Origin: JAZRYE01 sp045600585
GTDB taxonomy: Bacteria; Bacillota_I; Bacilli_A; RFN20; CAG-826
NCBI GenBank assembly: GCA_045600585.1
Contig: JAZRYE010000042.1
Coordinates: 1-20,673, forward strand
Reading direction: 5' to 3'
Length of the DNA stretch: 20,673 nt
Shown here piece by piece: positions 7,529-16,080 of this stretch. Position numbers and translations under genes: made by a program. The notes under the pieces are model-generated. The model had not been told where the DNA came from. It saw nothing but the letters and a program-made list of their open reading frames with translations, and made no database searches. Numbering within the stretch: position 1 is the stretch's first letter; every line of letters begins with the position of its first letter.

Positions 7529-9181
7529 TTAGTTATTAGGTGTGAACGAGCTCTTTAATGAAGCTGTTCTATTAAAGACTAATAAATCATCAGATGAATC
7601 CTTATCAGTGCAGTAATAACCGTTTCTAATGAATTGGAAATGATCTAATGGTTTTGTTGTTTTTAAAGAGTTTTCAACAAATCCATAGGCTTTTTGCCAT
7701 GAATTTGGATTTAATCTTTCAACAAAGTCTAATCCTTTTGTTTCTTCGGTTTCATCAAAAATCAATGGTTCAAATAAATTGAATTGAGCTTTTAATGCTG
7801 TCGTTGCTTCAACATAGTGAATTGTTCCATCAGGCTTACGAGCATTGAAATCGCTGCCAGATTTTGTTTCTGGATCATATGTGCAATGAACTTCAATGAT
7901 ATTTCCATTTTCATCTTTAACAACACTATTTGCTTTAATGAAATAAGCATTCATCAATCTAACTTCATTGCCTAAAGACAAACGTTTCCATTTTCTATTT
8001 GGTTTTTCTTCGACAAAGTCTTCTTGTTCAATGTAGATTTCTCTACCAAAAGCCATTGTACGAGTACCTAATTCTTCATTTTCCATATTATTAGGTGCTT
8101 CAACATATTCAATTTGACCTTCTGGGTAATTATCAATAATGACTTTTAATGGATTAATAACTGCCATAGGACGTGGAGCTTTTAATTTTTGATCTTCTCT
8201 TAAAAAGAAATCTAAGTTATCAGCGTTAGTTGTTGAGTTGATTCTTGATAATCCTGTATAAAGAATAAATTCTTTAATTGCTTCCGCTGTTAAGCCTTTT
8301 CTTTTTAAACCAACTAATGTTGGCATACGAGGATCGTCGTAACCTGTAACATAGCCTTCATCAACTAATCTTCTTAAATATCTCTTAGACATGATTGTGT
8401 TAGTAATATTCAATCTGCCCCATTCATATTGATGTGGAACATGTTCCATTTCACATTTTTCAATAAACCAATCGTATAAAACTCTATGGTTATCGAATTC
8501 AATAGAACACATTGAGTGAGTAATGCCTTCAAAGGAATCTTGTAATGGGTGAGCAAAGTCGTACATTGGATAAATGCACCACTTATTACCTTGTCTATGG
8601 TGTTCAGCATGGATAATTCTATACATAATAGGGTCACGCATATTGATATTTGGAGAAGTCATATCAATTTTTGCTCTTAATGTCTTTTCACCATTACCGT
8701 ATTTGCCATCTTTCATTTCTTGGAAGAGTTTGAGGTTTTCTTCAACGCTTCTATCTCTACAAGGAGAATTTTTACCTGGTTCTGTTAAAGTGCCACGATA
8801 AGCAGTAATTTCTTCAGGTGATAAATCATCAACATAAGCTAAACCTTTTTTAATTAAAAGAATTGCTTTTTCATATGTCTTTTCAAAATAATCACTACCA
8901 AAGAAAATATTTTTAGGTTCATAGCCAAGCCACTTTAAATCTTCAATAATAGCCTGGACATATTGAGCACCTTCATTAACAGGGTTAGTATCATCAAATC
9001 TTAAGTTTGTATACCCGCCAAAGCATTTAGCTAATTCAAAGTCATTAATGATTGCTCTAGCATGACCGATATGTAAGTAAGCATTTGGTTCTGGAGGGAA
9101 ACGAGTAACAATACTGTTGACTCTTCCTTCTGCCAAATCCTTCTCCATGATTGTTTTAATAAAATTGTTAATTTCTTCCAT
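7529..9181 (-). CDS. glnS: Glutaminyl-tRNA synthetase
   Basis: The protein has 550 residues from the ATG at 9181, with GAGG (9190-9193) 8 nt upstream. It is a class I synthetase that attaches glutamine to tRNA-Gln in the cytoplasm. The nucleotide-binding signatures are clear: P-P-E-P-N-A-Y-L-H-I-G-H (HIGH at 37-40) and I-M-S-K-R (Met264-Arg267). The R-F-D-D-T-N-P segment and the C-terminal beta-barrel anticodon-binding part are those of GlnRS, and length matches the bacterial/eukaryotic GlnRS type. Many Bacillota lack GlnRS and use GluRS with the GatCAB amidotransferase; having glnS indicates the direct route, though GatCAB may exist elsewhere. The upstream region lacks the conserved T-box sequence, so no tRNA-sensing control is evident. 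Confidence 0.96.
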   Translation of the reverse strand: MEEINNFIKTIMEKDLAEGRVNSIVTRFPPEPNAYLHIGHARAIINDFELAKCFGGYTNLRFDDTNPVNEGAQYVQAIIEDLKWLGYEPKNIFFGSDYFEKTYEKAILLIKKGLAYVDDLSPEEITAYRGTLTEPGKNSPCRDRSVEENLKLFQEMKDGKYGNGEKTLRAKIDMTSPNINMRDPIMYRIIHAEHHRQGNKWCIYPMYDFAHPLQDSFEGITHSMCSIEFDNHRVLYDWFIEKCEMEHVPHQYEWGRLNITNTIMSKRYLRRLVDEGYVTGYDDPRMPTLVGLKRKGLTAEAIKEFILYTGLSRINSTTNADNLDFFLREDQKLKAPRPMAVINPLKVIIDNYPEGQIEYVEAPNNMENEELGTRTMAFGREIYIEQEDFVEEKPNRKWKRLSLGNEVRLMNAYFIKANSVVKDENGNIIEVHCTYDPETKSGSDFNARKPDGTIHYVEATTALKAQFNLFEPLIFDETEETKGLDFVERLNPNSWQKAYGFVENSLKTTKPLDHFQFIRNGYYCTDKDSSDDLLVFNRTASLKSSFTPNN

Positions 9182-9342
9182 AAGAAGCACCTCGCACTAA
9201 AACATAATACTCTACTTTCATTTAGAATCAACTAAAGATTCTAACTATGTAGACAAAAGAAATCACTACATTCACATAGTGTTGTAGGTTATGAGAAATA
9301 TAGAGTGAGTATTGTAAAAACGGAAAATTAGGCAAAATAAAA
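9182..9342 (-). other. glnS upstream region with small hairpins
   Basis: This non-coding stretch holds the inverted repeat TAGAATC-n7-GATTCTA (about 9222-9242) and a weaker CACTA...TAGTG pair. Neither is followed by a T-run in the glnS direction. I see no T-box motif and no convincing -35/-10 pair, although a promoter must lie here because a terminator precedes it. Confidence 0.35.
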
Positions 9343-9375
9343 AGGCTTCTATTTAGTTGAACTATTTCGAAACCT
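9343..9375 (-). terminator. Intrinsic terminator of the HTH-M18 aminopeptidase gene
   Basis: On the minus strand AGGTTTC pairs with GAAGCCT (7 bp with one G-U), enclosing an inner TAGT...ACTA, and is followed by TTTTTATTTT. Confidence 0.65.
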
Positions 9376-9387
9376 ATTATTGATTAA

Positions 9388-10860
9388 TTATTTAACTTCA
9401 AACTGGTTATCACTAATGAATATTTCAGAACTATAGAATTTAGAGAAAGCATCAACAGCATATTGGATGTCTTTTGATCCAGCAGTTTCATAGCATGAAT
9501 GCATAGCAAGTTGAGGTAAACCAATATCTACTGAAAGTAGAGATGTATGAGTTAAAAGGATATTACCTAATGTAGATCCGCCTCTTACATCACTTCTATT
9601 AGCAAAAAATTGATATGGAACTTTTGCATTATTACAAATTTCTTGGAATATTGCTGAGCTAATTGCATCACTTGTATAACGTTGCGAAGCATTAAATTTA
9701 ATAGCAATTCCTTTATTCATATAACATTTATTATTTGCATCAGTTATACCAGGGTTATTTGGATGAACTGCATGGGCATTATCAGCCGAAATTAAGAATG
9801 AATTAGCAAATGCAATGCCAACTGTTTCTTTACCAAATTCTAAAGAGGCTGAAACACGGTTAATTATTGTTTCTAAAAAGTCTCCATCCGCGCCTTGTCT
9901 TGAGGAAGAACCGACTTCTTCATTATCAGAAATATATAATACGTTAATTGCATTTTCATTATCTGATTTACCGAATGCTTTTGCACTTGTAAAAACGCAT
10001 TCTAAATCATCTAATCTAGGTGATGAAATATACTCTTTTTCTTTACCCCAAATTACACCTTTTTGATGGTTATATAAATATAGGTCAAAGTTAATAATGT
10101 CTTCAGGTTTACAGTTAAGTGATAAACAAAGTTTATCTTTTAATGGACTTCCTTCTAATTCTTGACCAATAAAAGCTTGCATTTCACTAGCCATATTATA
10201 GCTATGTCCTGAGTTAGCATCTCTATTAAAATGTATACACAAATTTGGAATGACAACTAGGTCTTCATCTAAATTGACATTAGTCGATATTATTTTTCCA
10301 TTCTTTTTTAATAAAACTCGACCAGCAATTCCAAGTGGACGATCTAACCATGGAGCACATAGCAAACCTCCATAAGGTTCGACATTAATCTTGTTATAAA
10401 TGTCTGTTTTTCCATCGCATTCTGGTTTGATTTTAAAGCAAGGAGAATCGCTATGAGAAGCGATGATATGGAATGGATAATTTTCTTCATTTATCGAGTT
10501 ACCAACATTTAACGCAACAAGGGAGGTTCCATTTCTTACAAAATAGACTTTATCGCCATAAGAAATACGAGAGTAAGACGATTCTTCGAGTCTTCTATAA
10601 CCAGCTTTATTTAACATTTCACAAACGTTATCAATAGCTTGGAAACTAACAGGAGAATTATTAATAAAATTAAGCATTTCAGTTGCAAGATCAATGTTTA
10701 AAGAATTATTTGTTGTCGGTTTAAAGGAATCTTCCGGAATCATCCAGTATTTCCCTTGTTGATATGCACCCTTAATCTTTCCGGTAGAACAATAGTTTCT
10801 AATGCTTCTTTCCGTTACATTCCATCTTTTTGCTGCTTCACTTACTGATATATATTTCAT
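9388..10860 (-). CDS. M18 aminopeptidase with N-terminal helix-turn-helix domain
   Basis: The protein has 490 residues. Residues about 1-48 are a MerR/excisionase-like winged helix-turn-helix (Y-I-S-V-S-E-A-A-K-R-W-N-V-T, then a G-K-Y-W-M-I-P-E-D wing), a type usually found alone or on regulators. Residues about 55-485 are a full M18 metalloaminopeptidase: H136-S-D-S-P, P-R-L-D-D (Asp284/285), D-N-E-E-V-G-S (Glu314/315), S-A-D-N-A-H-A-V-H-P (Asp360) and A-M-H454-S supply the two-zinc ligands and catalytic Glu. M18 enzymes remove N-terminal residues, often acidic ones, from peptides in the cytoplasm. AAAGGAG stands right before the first ATG, so the DNA-binding part belongs to the protein. M18 proteins are normally about 430 residues, matching the part after the extra domain. 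The fusion is unusual; autoregulation or another DNA-linked role is inference. Confidence 0.93.
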   Translation of the reverse strand: MKYISVSEAAKRWNVTERSIRNYCSTGKIKGAYQQGKYWMIPEDSFKPTTNNSLNIDLATEMLNFINNSPVSFQAIDNVCEMLNKAGYRRLEESSYSRISYGDKVYFVRNGTSLVALNVGNSINEENYPFHIIASHSDSPCFKIKPECDGKTDIYNKINVEPYGGLLCAPWLDRPLGIAGRVLLKKNGKIISTNVNLDEDLVVIPNLCIHFNRDANSGHSYNMASEMQAFIGQELEGSPLKDKLCLSLNCKPEDIINFDLYLYNHQKGVIWGKEKEYISSPRLDDLECVFTSAKAFGKSDNENAINVLYISDNEEVGSSSRQGADGDFLETIINRVSASLEFGKETVGIAFANSFLISADNAHAVHPNNPGITDANNKCYMNKGIAIKFNASQRYTSDAISSAIFQEICNNAKVPYQFFANRSDVRGGSTLGNILLTHTSLLSVDIGLPQLAMHSCYETAGSKDIQYAVDAFSKFYSSEIFISDNQFEVK

Positions 10861-10897
10861 ATATTAATCTCCTTTTGGTTTTCCTATTTCGGAATTG

Positions 10898-10926
10898 ATT
10901 ATAATACAGAAACTTTCCGTAATCAA
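10898..10926 (-). promoter_or_regulatory. Promoter of the HTH-M18 aminopeptidase gene
   Basis: On the minus strand TTGATT (10921-10926), a 17-nt spacer and TATAAT (10898-10903) give a start near 10891 and a leader of about 30 nt with AAAGGAG before the ATG. CGGAA (10890-10894) and TTCCG (10915-10919) form an inverted repeat around the -10 box, a possible operator. Confidence 0.65.
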
Positions 10927-10942
10927 ATATGAACAAAAGTTA

Positions 10943-10957
10943 TATAATGACTATATG
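10943..10957 (+). promoter_or_regulatory. -10 box of an apparently leaderless mRNA
   Basis: A perfect TATAAT (10943-10948) ends 6 nt before the ATG at 10955. Transcription should begin at or next to the A of the start codon, and no Shine-Dalgarno is present. A convincing -35 box is not visible. Confidence 0.5.
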
Positions 10958-11878
10958 AAAATTACATTAGAAAACACTTTTAAAGATGTAAGAGATGATA
11001 AGAGATTAAAAGGATTCTCTCAATATTTCTATTATGGCATTGATGAATTAATGTTAAATGCTCAAATAAAGGCTACCGGAGGAGATGTTTGGCCTAACGA
11101 ACAATCTGTTAAAGCTATTAACTTTTATGCAGATTTAAATAAAGCGGGAAAATTAGCAATCTATTATCCACAAGGAAAAGATAATTATTCAAATATTATT
11201 CATCTAAAACAAGATAACAAATGCCGTGTAGTTCTAGTTACCGCTGGAGGAGCGTATTCTGCTGTTTGTAATGGAGTAGAAGCAATGCCAGTAACTCAAA
11301 GATTATATGAATTAGGATTCGATGTATTTTTATTTACATATCATATAAAAGAAGAGTCTCATAAGTCTATTGATGATCTAGGAGCCGTGATTAAATACAT
11401 CCATGAACATCAAGATGAATTGAATGTAGATGTTAAAGATTATATTTGTATCGGATTTTCTGCTGCAGGTCATACAGTTGGAGAATTTGGAACAAATAAT
11501 CATGGATATAAATCATACGGACTTCCAAAACCAGGTCTTTTAGGATTATGTTATCCAGTAATTAGCATGAACGAATATCATCACTGGTTAACAAGAGATA
11601 ATTTTTTAGGTAAAAATCCTACACAAGATAAACAAGATGAATACTCTATACAAAAACATGTCGATAATACATATCCAAAAACATTTATGTGGCAATGTTT
11701 ACACGACAATGAAGTTGATATACATAATTCAATGATGATGGATGAGGTTTTAGCCAAAAATAAAATTCCACACATCTATGAAACATTTGATAGCAATGCT
11801 CATGGATGGGGAATTGCAACAAATAAATTAGCAGATGGATGGGTTGATAGACTTGTTCAATTCTACAAAGCAAACTAA
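10955..11878 (+). CDS. Alpha/beta-hydrolase fold esterase-like protein
   Basis: The protein has 307 residues from the ATG at 10955. An in-frame ATG at 10895 exists, but it would overlap the divergent promoters and adds unconserved-looking residues. Hydrolase features are T-A-G-G-A-Y (about 96-101) in oxyanion-loop position, the nucleophile elbow G-F-S169-A-A-G-H, an Asp in the D-N-E-V-D segment (251 or 255) and His283 in N-A-H-G-W-G. This matches acetyl-esterase/BD-FAE-like hydrolases. The substrate is unknown, and no signal peptide is seen. It is divergent from the HTH-M18 gene and shares a short intergenic region with it. A strong hairpin directly follows its stop codon. Confidence 0.82.
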   Translation: MKITLENTFKDVRDDKRLKGFSQYFYYGIDELMLNAQIKATGGDVWPNEQSVKAINFYADLNKAGKLAIYYPQGKDNYSNIIHLKQDNKCRVVLVTAGGAYSAVCNGVEAMPVTQRLYELGFDVFLFTYHIKEESHKSIDDLGAVIKYIHEHQDELNVDVKDYICIGFSAAGHTVGEFGTNNHGYKSYGLPKPGLLGLCYPVISMNEYHHWLTRDNFLGKNPTQDKQDEYSIQKHVDNTYPKTFMWQCLHDNEVDIHNSMMMDEVLAKNKIPHIYETFDSNAHGWGIATNKLADGWVDRLVQFYKAN

Positions 11879-11902
11879 AACTAGGATCGCTCCTAGTTTT
11901 TT
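11877..11902. terminator. Bidirectional intrinsic terminator
   Basis: AAAACTAGGA-TCGC-TCCTAGTTTT is a perfect 10-bp stem with a run of six T on the plus strand and a shorter T-run on the minus strand. It sits between the convergent hydrolase and mutarotase genes and can serve both. Confidence 0.85.
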
Positions 11903-11907
11903 AAATG

Positions 11908-12225
11908 TTATTTTAAATAAAATACTTCTTCACACTTTGGTTGAGCACCAGTAATAGGGTCCATAATCATTACCATTACATCTTTCATGTACTCGTTCCA
12001 CTTATCAACAATTGGTGATTCCGCTTGTTTTTTAGCCGCGTATTCAGCCCCTTTTTCACATTCATAATAGCCAAATACTTCATTACCAGTAATCCAAATT
12101 GAATAATTAGAGATACCTGCTTCTTTTAATAAACTAACTAATTCAGGCCAAATGTTATTGTGTCTTTTAATGTATTCTTCTTTTTTGCCGTCAATGATAA
12201 CAGCTTTCCATGCATATCTTTCCAT
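11908..12225 (-). CDS. rhaM: L-rhamnose mutarotase
   Basis: The protein has 105 residues, the family's usual length. It matches the RhaM/DUF718 family, which interconverts the alpha and beta anomers of L-rhamnose. Key features are the Y18...R-H22-N-x-I-W-P-E-L segment with the Tyr and His used in catalysis, a central N-Y-S-I-W-I strand, W-N-E-Y-M-K-D-V-M, and the C-terminal E-E-V-F-Y-L. AAGGA precedes the ATG. It follows the aldose-1-epimerase gene by 21 nt on the same strand, so the two are probably co-transcribed as a sugar-anomer unit. No rhamnose isomerase, kinase or aldolase is present in the window, so the true sugar may differ. Confidence 0.88.
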   Translation of the reverse strand: MERYAWKAVIIDGKKEEYIKRHNNIWPELVSLLKEAGISNYSIWITGNEVFGYYECEKGAEYAAKKQAESPIVDKWNEYMKDVMVMIMDPITGAQPKCEEVFYLK

Positions 12226-12246
12226 AAGTAATTATTCCTTAATATA

Positions 12247-13080
12247 TTAATAATATTTAATTACACGTGTAAGAGTAATTTCTTGATTTGGCTCTACTTT
12301 AATTACGTGTTCTTTATCTTTAAATTCTTTTTCTTCGTCTTCTTTTGTATCTGGCATATTCATCCATGGTTCTATACAAATCATTTTACTGCCTAAAGAA
12401 TGCCACAATAGAAGGTTAGGAAAGTCAGGGAAAGTGGTCTCCGCAACTAGAGAATCATCCTTCTTTCTTTTTAACCATACTTTTCTAGATTTGATATTAT
12501 GCAAAACAATAGTTGATGCATTTTCTAACATGCTGGAACCTAAATCAATCGCATTATGATTAGAACCATAAACACTACCAGTATTTATCACATTTTCATT
12601 GAATGCTTCCTCATTTTCGAACTCAACGTAGTAATTTTCTACCTCAGAATCAAGCGCATAACTCTCATGAGCACCAATGAAAAAATAAATAACCTCTTTT
12701 GAAGGATTTTTGACAGTTTGTTCAATCAAAACACCATTATCTAAGCATGTATATTTGATGGTTAAATTGAAGTCAAAAGGATAGGTATTTTTAGTGAAGT
12801 CAGAACTTTTTAAAATTTGAGTAATGGAGCCTTTTCGAAGATCAACTAAATCGAATTCTAAGTCCCTTCCAAAGCCATGAAATTGGTCAGGATAATGTAC
12901 TCCATTTACAACGATTGAACACTTGCCAGCGTGAGGAAATAAAATAGGTGCATGTTTGCCCCAAGAACCGTTTTCATTTTGCCAAAGTCTTTCTTTAGCA
13001 TTATAAATAATGCTAGTCATTTGGGCGCCTTTACTATTTACTATAATACTTATATTATCTTTCTTAATTAAATAATCCAT
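12247..13080 (-). CDS. Aldose 1-epimerase family protein (LacX-like)
   Basis: The protein has 277 residues, with the galactose-mutarotase-like fold expected to interconvert sugar anomers in the cytoplasm. It resembles the shorter LacX branch: I-L-F-P-H-A-G (46-52), F-H68-G-F-G-R, G-A-H138 and I-E237-P-W supply the usual His pair and catalytic Glu. The Pro that commonly follows G-A-H is replaced by Glu (G-A-H-E-S). AAGGATG precedes the ATG at 13080. It is the first gene of a likely two-gene operon with rhaM and is divergent from nrdD. The specific sugar cannot be read from sequence. Confidence 0.85.
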   Translation of the reverse strand: MDYLIKKDNISIIVNSKGAQMTSIIYNAKERLWQNENGSWGKHAPILFPHAGKCSIVVNGVHYPDQFHGFGRDLEFDLVDLRKGSITQILKSSDFTKNTYPFDFNLTIKYTCLDNGVLIEQTVKNPSKEVIYFFIGAHESYALDSEVENYYVEFENEEAFNENVINTGSVYGSNHNAIDLGSSMLENASTIVLHNIKSRKVWLKRKKDDSLVAETTFPDFPNLLLWHSLGSKMICIEPWMNMPDTKEDEEKEFKDKEHVIKVEPNQEITLTRVIKYY

Positions 13081-13221
13081 TTTTAATCATCCTTAATGTA
13101 TAAAAATTCTTAGACATTTGTAGTACTTTTTCTTCTTCAAAAAATATTACTAACATTCATGCTACAAAACTACTAATTTTGGTCATTTTTTGTACACTGT
13201 CCAATTTTTGAAACATTGCAA
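13081..13221. other. Divergent intergenic region between epimerase and nrdD genes
   Basis: Non-coding. It contains the inverted repeat TTTGTAG (about 13117-13123) / CTACAAA (about 13162-13168) and several related TAGTA/TACTA elements, possibly operators for the epimerase-rhaM unit. I could not place the promoter of that unit with confidence. Confidence 0.3.
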
Positions 13222-13249
13222 TTTACATATTTTTTCTCAGTGATATTAT
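13222..13249 (+). promoter_or_regulatory. Promoter of the nrdD-nrdG-dut operon
   Basis: TTTACA (13222-13227), a 16-nt spacer and TATTAT (13244-13249) predict a start near 13256 and a leader of about 90 nt. The leader contains CTAAA...TTTAG and ATTATT...AATAAT hairpins, then a strong AAAGGGGGG ribosome site. No clear NrdR-box pair was found. Confidence 0.5.
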
Positions 13250-13344
13250 AAATGAGCATCGCTAAATCAGATGGTTTAGTAGACGACCATATTATTACAC
13301 ACAATAATTAATAAAAAAATAGATTTCAAAGGGGGGACTATCGC

Positions 13345-15537
13345 ATGAAAGTCATTAAAAGAAGCGGCCGTGAAGTTAAATTCGACCCAACAAAAATTGA
13401 AAACGCTATTAAGAACGCAAATGCAGGCTTAGCAGCTAAAGATCAAATCAGTGGAGAAGAAATTACAGAGGTTGTAAAAGCTGTTACAACAACTCTTTCT
13501 AGACGTAAAAGAACAAGTAACGTTGAAGAAATTCAAGACTTAGTTGAAAAGGAATTAATGAAATGCAAGGCTTTCGTTCTTGCTAAATCATATATTACTT
13601 ATAGATATAGAAGAGCATTAGCAAGAAAAGCTAACTCAACTGACTCACAAATTCTTTCTCTTATTGACTGTGTTAACGAAGAAGTCATGCAAGAGAACTC
13701 AAATAAGAACCCAGTAGTTTGTTCAGTTCAAAGAGATTATATGGCTGGTGAAGTATCTAAGGATATTACAAAGAGAATTCTCTTACCTCAAGATGTATAT
13801 CAAGCACATAAAGAAGGTCTCATTCATTTCCACGATATGGACTACTTTGCACAACACATGCATAACTGTGACTTAGTCAACTTAGAAGATATGCTCCAAA
13901 ATGGAACAGTTATCTCTGGTACATTAATTGAAAAGCCAAAGTCATTCTCTACAGCATGTAATATTGCAACTCAAATCATTGCTCAAGTTGCATCTTCACA
14001 ATATGGTGGTCAATCAATCTCATTAACTCACTTAGCACCATTCGTTCAAGTTTCTAGAGAAAAGATCACAGGCGAAGTTAAAGAAGAATTCGCTGGTATC
14101 GGTGTTGAAGCTACAGAAGAACAATTAAGCAAGATTGTTGAAGAAAGATTAAAGAAAGAAATCAGAAAAGGCATTCAAACAATTCAATACCAAGTTGTTA
14201 CTTTAATGACAACTAATGGTCAAGCACCATTCGTTACTGTATTCATGTATTTAAATGAAGCACGTAATGAACAAGAAAAGAAAGACTTAGCAATTATGAT
14301 TGAAGAAGTCTTAAAAGAAAGATATCAAGGTGTTAAAAATGAAAAAGGTGTTTGGATTACTCCAGCATTCCCTAAATTAATCTATGTTCTTGAAGAAGAT
14401 AACGTCAAACCTGGTACAACTTACTACTATTTAACAGAATTAGCAGCAAAATGTACTGCAAAGAGAATGGTTCCAGACTATATCTCTGAAAAGAAGATGC
14501 TCGAATATAAAGTTGATAAAAACGGTGATGGCCACTGCTACACATGTATGGGTTGTAGAAGCTTCTTAACTCCATATGTTGATGAAAATGGCAAGCCTAA
14601 ATATTATGGTCGTTTCAACCAAGGTGTTGTCACAGTTAACTTAATCGATATCGCATTATCCGCAAAAGGTGATGTTAAAAACAAAGACATGAAATCATTC
14701 TGGAAAGTATTTGATGATAGAATGAAGTTATGTCACGAAGCATTACAAGCTAGACACGAAAGATTAACAGGTACACGTAGTGATGCTGCTCCAATCCTCT
14801 GGCAATATGGTGCTTTAGCAAGATTACCTAAAGGTGAAAAGATTGATAAATTACTACACGGTGGCTATTCCACAATCTCCCTTGGCTATGCTGGCTTATG
14901 GGAAACAGTTCTTGCATTAAATGGTCATAAATTAACTGAACCAGAAGGTGAAGCTTTAGGCCTTGAAATTATGCAAAAACTCAATGATTACACAGGTAAA
15001 TGGAAGAAAGATGAAAACATCGACTACTCCTTATACGGCACACCACTTGAATCAACAACATATAAATTTGCTAAATGCTTACAAGAAAGATTCGGTGTTA
15101 TCGAAGGTATTACAGATAAGCAATACATCACAAACTCTTATCACGTACACGTTACTGAAGAAATTGATGCTTTCTCTAAATTAGCATTAGAATCTAAATT
15201 CCAAAAACTCTCTCCTGGTGGAGCTATCTCATATGTTGAAGTTCCTAACATGCAAAACAACATTCAAGCTGTTCTCGATGTTATGTCCTTCATCTATGAC
15301 AACATCATGTACGCTGAATTAAATACTAAATCAGACTATTGCCAATGCTGTGGTTATGATGGAGAAATTCAAATCGTTACAGATGATGATGGTAAATTAG
15401 TATGGGAATGCCCTAACTGCCACAATAGAGATCAAAATAAGATGAACGTTGCAAGACGTACATGTGGTTATATCGGATCTCAATATTGGAACCAAGGTAG
15501 AACTCAAGAAATTAAAGAAAGAGTATTACACTTATAA
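13345..15537 (+). CDS. nrdD: Anaerobic ribonucleoside-triphosphate reductase, class III
   Basis: The protein has 730 residues. It reduces ribonucleoside triphosphates to deoxyribonucleoside triphosphates using a glycyl radical, working only without oxygen. Residues about 1-95 are an ATP-cone allosteric domain. The active-site Cys lies in C-Y-T-C-M-G-C (398-404). The C-terminal zinc site uses C-Q-C-C (666-669) and C-P-N-C (689-692), and the radical site is R-R-T-C-G708-Y-I-G. All expected parts are present. The ATG at 13345 follows AAAGGGGGG at good spacing. The activase gene nrdG starts 3 nt after the stop, and dut overlaps nrdG, so the three form one operon. This points to an anaerobic organism. 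Confidence 0.98.
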   Translation: MKVIKRSGREVKFDPTKIENAIKNANAGLAAKDQISGEEITEVVKAVTTTLSRRKRTSNVEEIQDLVEKELMKCKAFVLAKSYITYRYRRALARKANSTDSQILSLIDCVNEEVMQENSNKNPVVCSVQRDYMAGEVSKDITKRILLPQDVYQAHKEGLIHFHDMDYFAQHMHNCDLVNLEDMLQNGTVISGTLIEKPKSFSTACNIATQIIAQVASSQYGGQSISLTHLAPFVQVSREKITGEVKEEFAGIGVEATEEQLSKIVEERLKKEIRKGIQTIQYQVVTLMTTNGQAPFVTVFMYLNEARNEQEKKDLAIMIEEVLKERYQGVKNEKGVWITPAFPKLIYVLEEDNVKPGTTYYYLTELAAKCTAKRMVPDYISEKKMLEYKVDKNGDGHCYTCMGCRSFLTPYVDENGKPKYYGRFNQGVVTVNLIDIALSAKGDVKNKDMKSFWKVFDDRMKLCHEALQARHERLTGTRSDAAPILWQYGALARLPKGEKIDKLLHGGYSTISLGYAGLWETVLALNGHKLTEPEGEALGLEIMQKLNDYTGKWKKDENIDYSLYGTPLESTTYKFAKCLQERFGVIEGITDKQYITNSYHVHVTEEIDAFSKLALESKFQKLSPGGAISYVEVPNMQNNIQAVLDVMSFIYDNIMYAELNTKSDYCQCCGYDGEIQIVTDDDGKLVWECPNCHNRDQNKMNVARRTCGYIGSQYWNQGRTQEIKERVLHL

Positions 15538-15540
15538 TCT

Positions 15541-16080
15541 ATGAATTACGCTTCAATTAAATACAATGATATTGCAAACGGAACAGGAGTGAGAACAACA
15601 CTCTTTGTTTCCGGATGCACACACCACTGCTTTAATTGTTTCAATGCAATTGCTTGGGATTTCAAGTACGGAGAGCCTTTTACTGAAGAAGTAGAAAATC
15701 AAATACTTGAATCATTAAAGCCCGATTATATAACTGGATTAACTTTATTAGGTGGAGAACCAATGGAAAAAGTTAATCAATTAGGACTTATCTCATTCTT
15801 AAGAAAAGTCCATGAGCAATTCCCAAACAAAACCATTTGGTGTTACACAGGCTATTTATGGGAAGATTTACTTCCTGGTGGTAAAGTCCATACAGAAGTT
15901 ACAGAAGAAATCCTTTCATATTTAGAAGTATTAGTTGATGGAGAATATCTCGATGCTCAAAGAGATATCACATTAATCTTTAAAGGAAGTAAAAACCAAA
16001 GAACTATTGATGTAGCAAAAACTCTAGAATCTGGATTCGTTATTGAAAGAGAGCTTCAGAAAGGAACAATTGAAAAATGA
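15541..16080 (+). CDS. nrdG: Anaerobic ribonucleotide reductase activating protein (radical SAM)
   Basis: The protein has 179 residues. It is a radical SAM enzyme that binds a [4Fe-4S] cluster through C26-x3-C30-x2-C33 and uses S-adenosylmethionine to make the glycyl radical on NrdD. The start N-Y-A-S-I-K-Y-N-D-I-A-N-G-T-G-V-R and the L-L-G-G-E-P segment for SAM binding are typical. It begins 3 nt after nrdD and has only a poor Shine-Dalgarno, so translation is probably coupled. Its TGA stop overlaps the dut start codon (ATGA). Confidence 0.97.
   Translation: MNYASIKYNDIANGTGVRTTLFVSGCTHHCFNCFNAIAWDFKYGEPFTEEVENQILESLKPDYITGLTLLGGEPMEKVNQLGLISFLRKVHEQFPNKTIWCYTGYLWEDLLPGGKVHTEVTEEILSYLEVLVDGEYLDAQRDITLIFKGSKNQRTIDVAKTLESGFVIERELQKGTIEK

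Noticed and set aside
9182..9387. Possible T-box leader ahead of glnS
   Set aside because: The conserved T-box/antiterminator sequence is absent and no terminator lies just before the gene.
10895..10954. 20-residue N-terminal extension of the alpha/beta hydrolase
   Set aside because: It would place the coding region over the divergent promoters and the TATAAT at 10943; it has no ribosome site.
13150..13344. NrdR boxes upstream of nrdD
   Set aside because: No pair of the expected 16-bp palindromes at a fixed spacing could be recognised; only loose ACAC/AT-rich matches occur.
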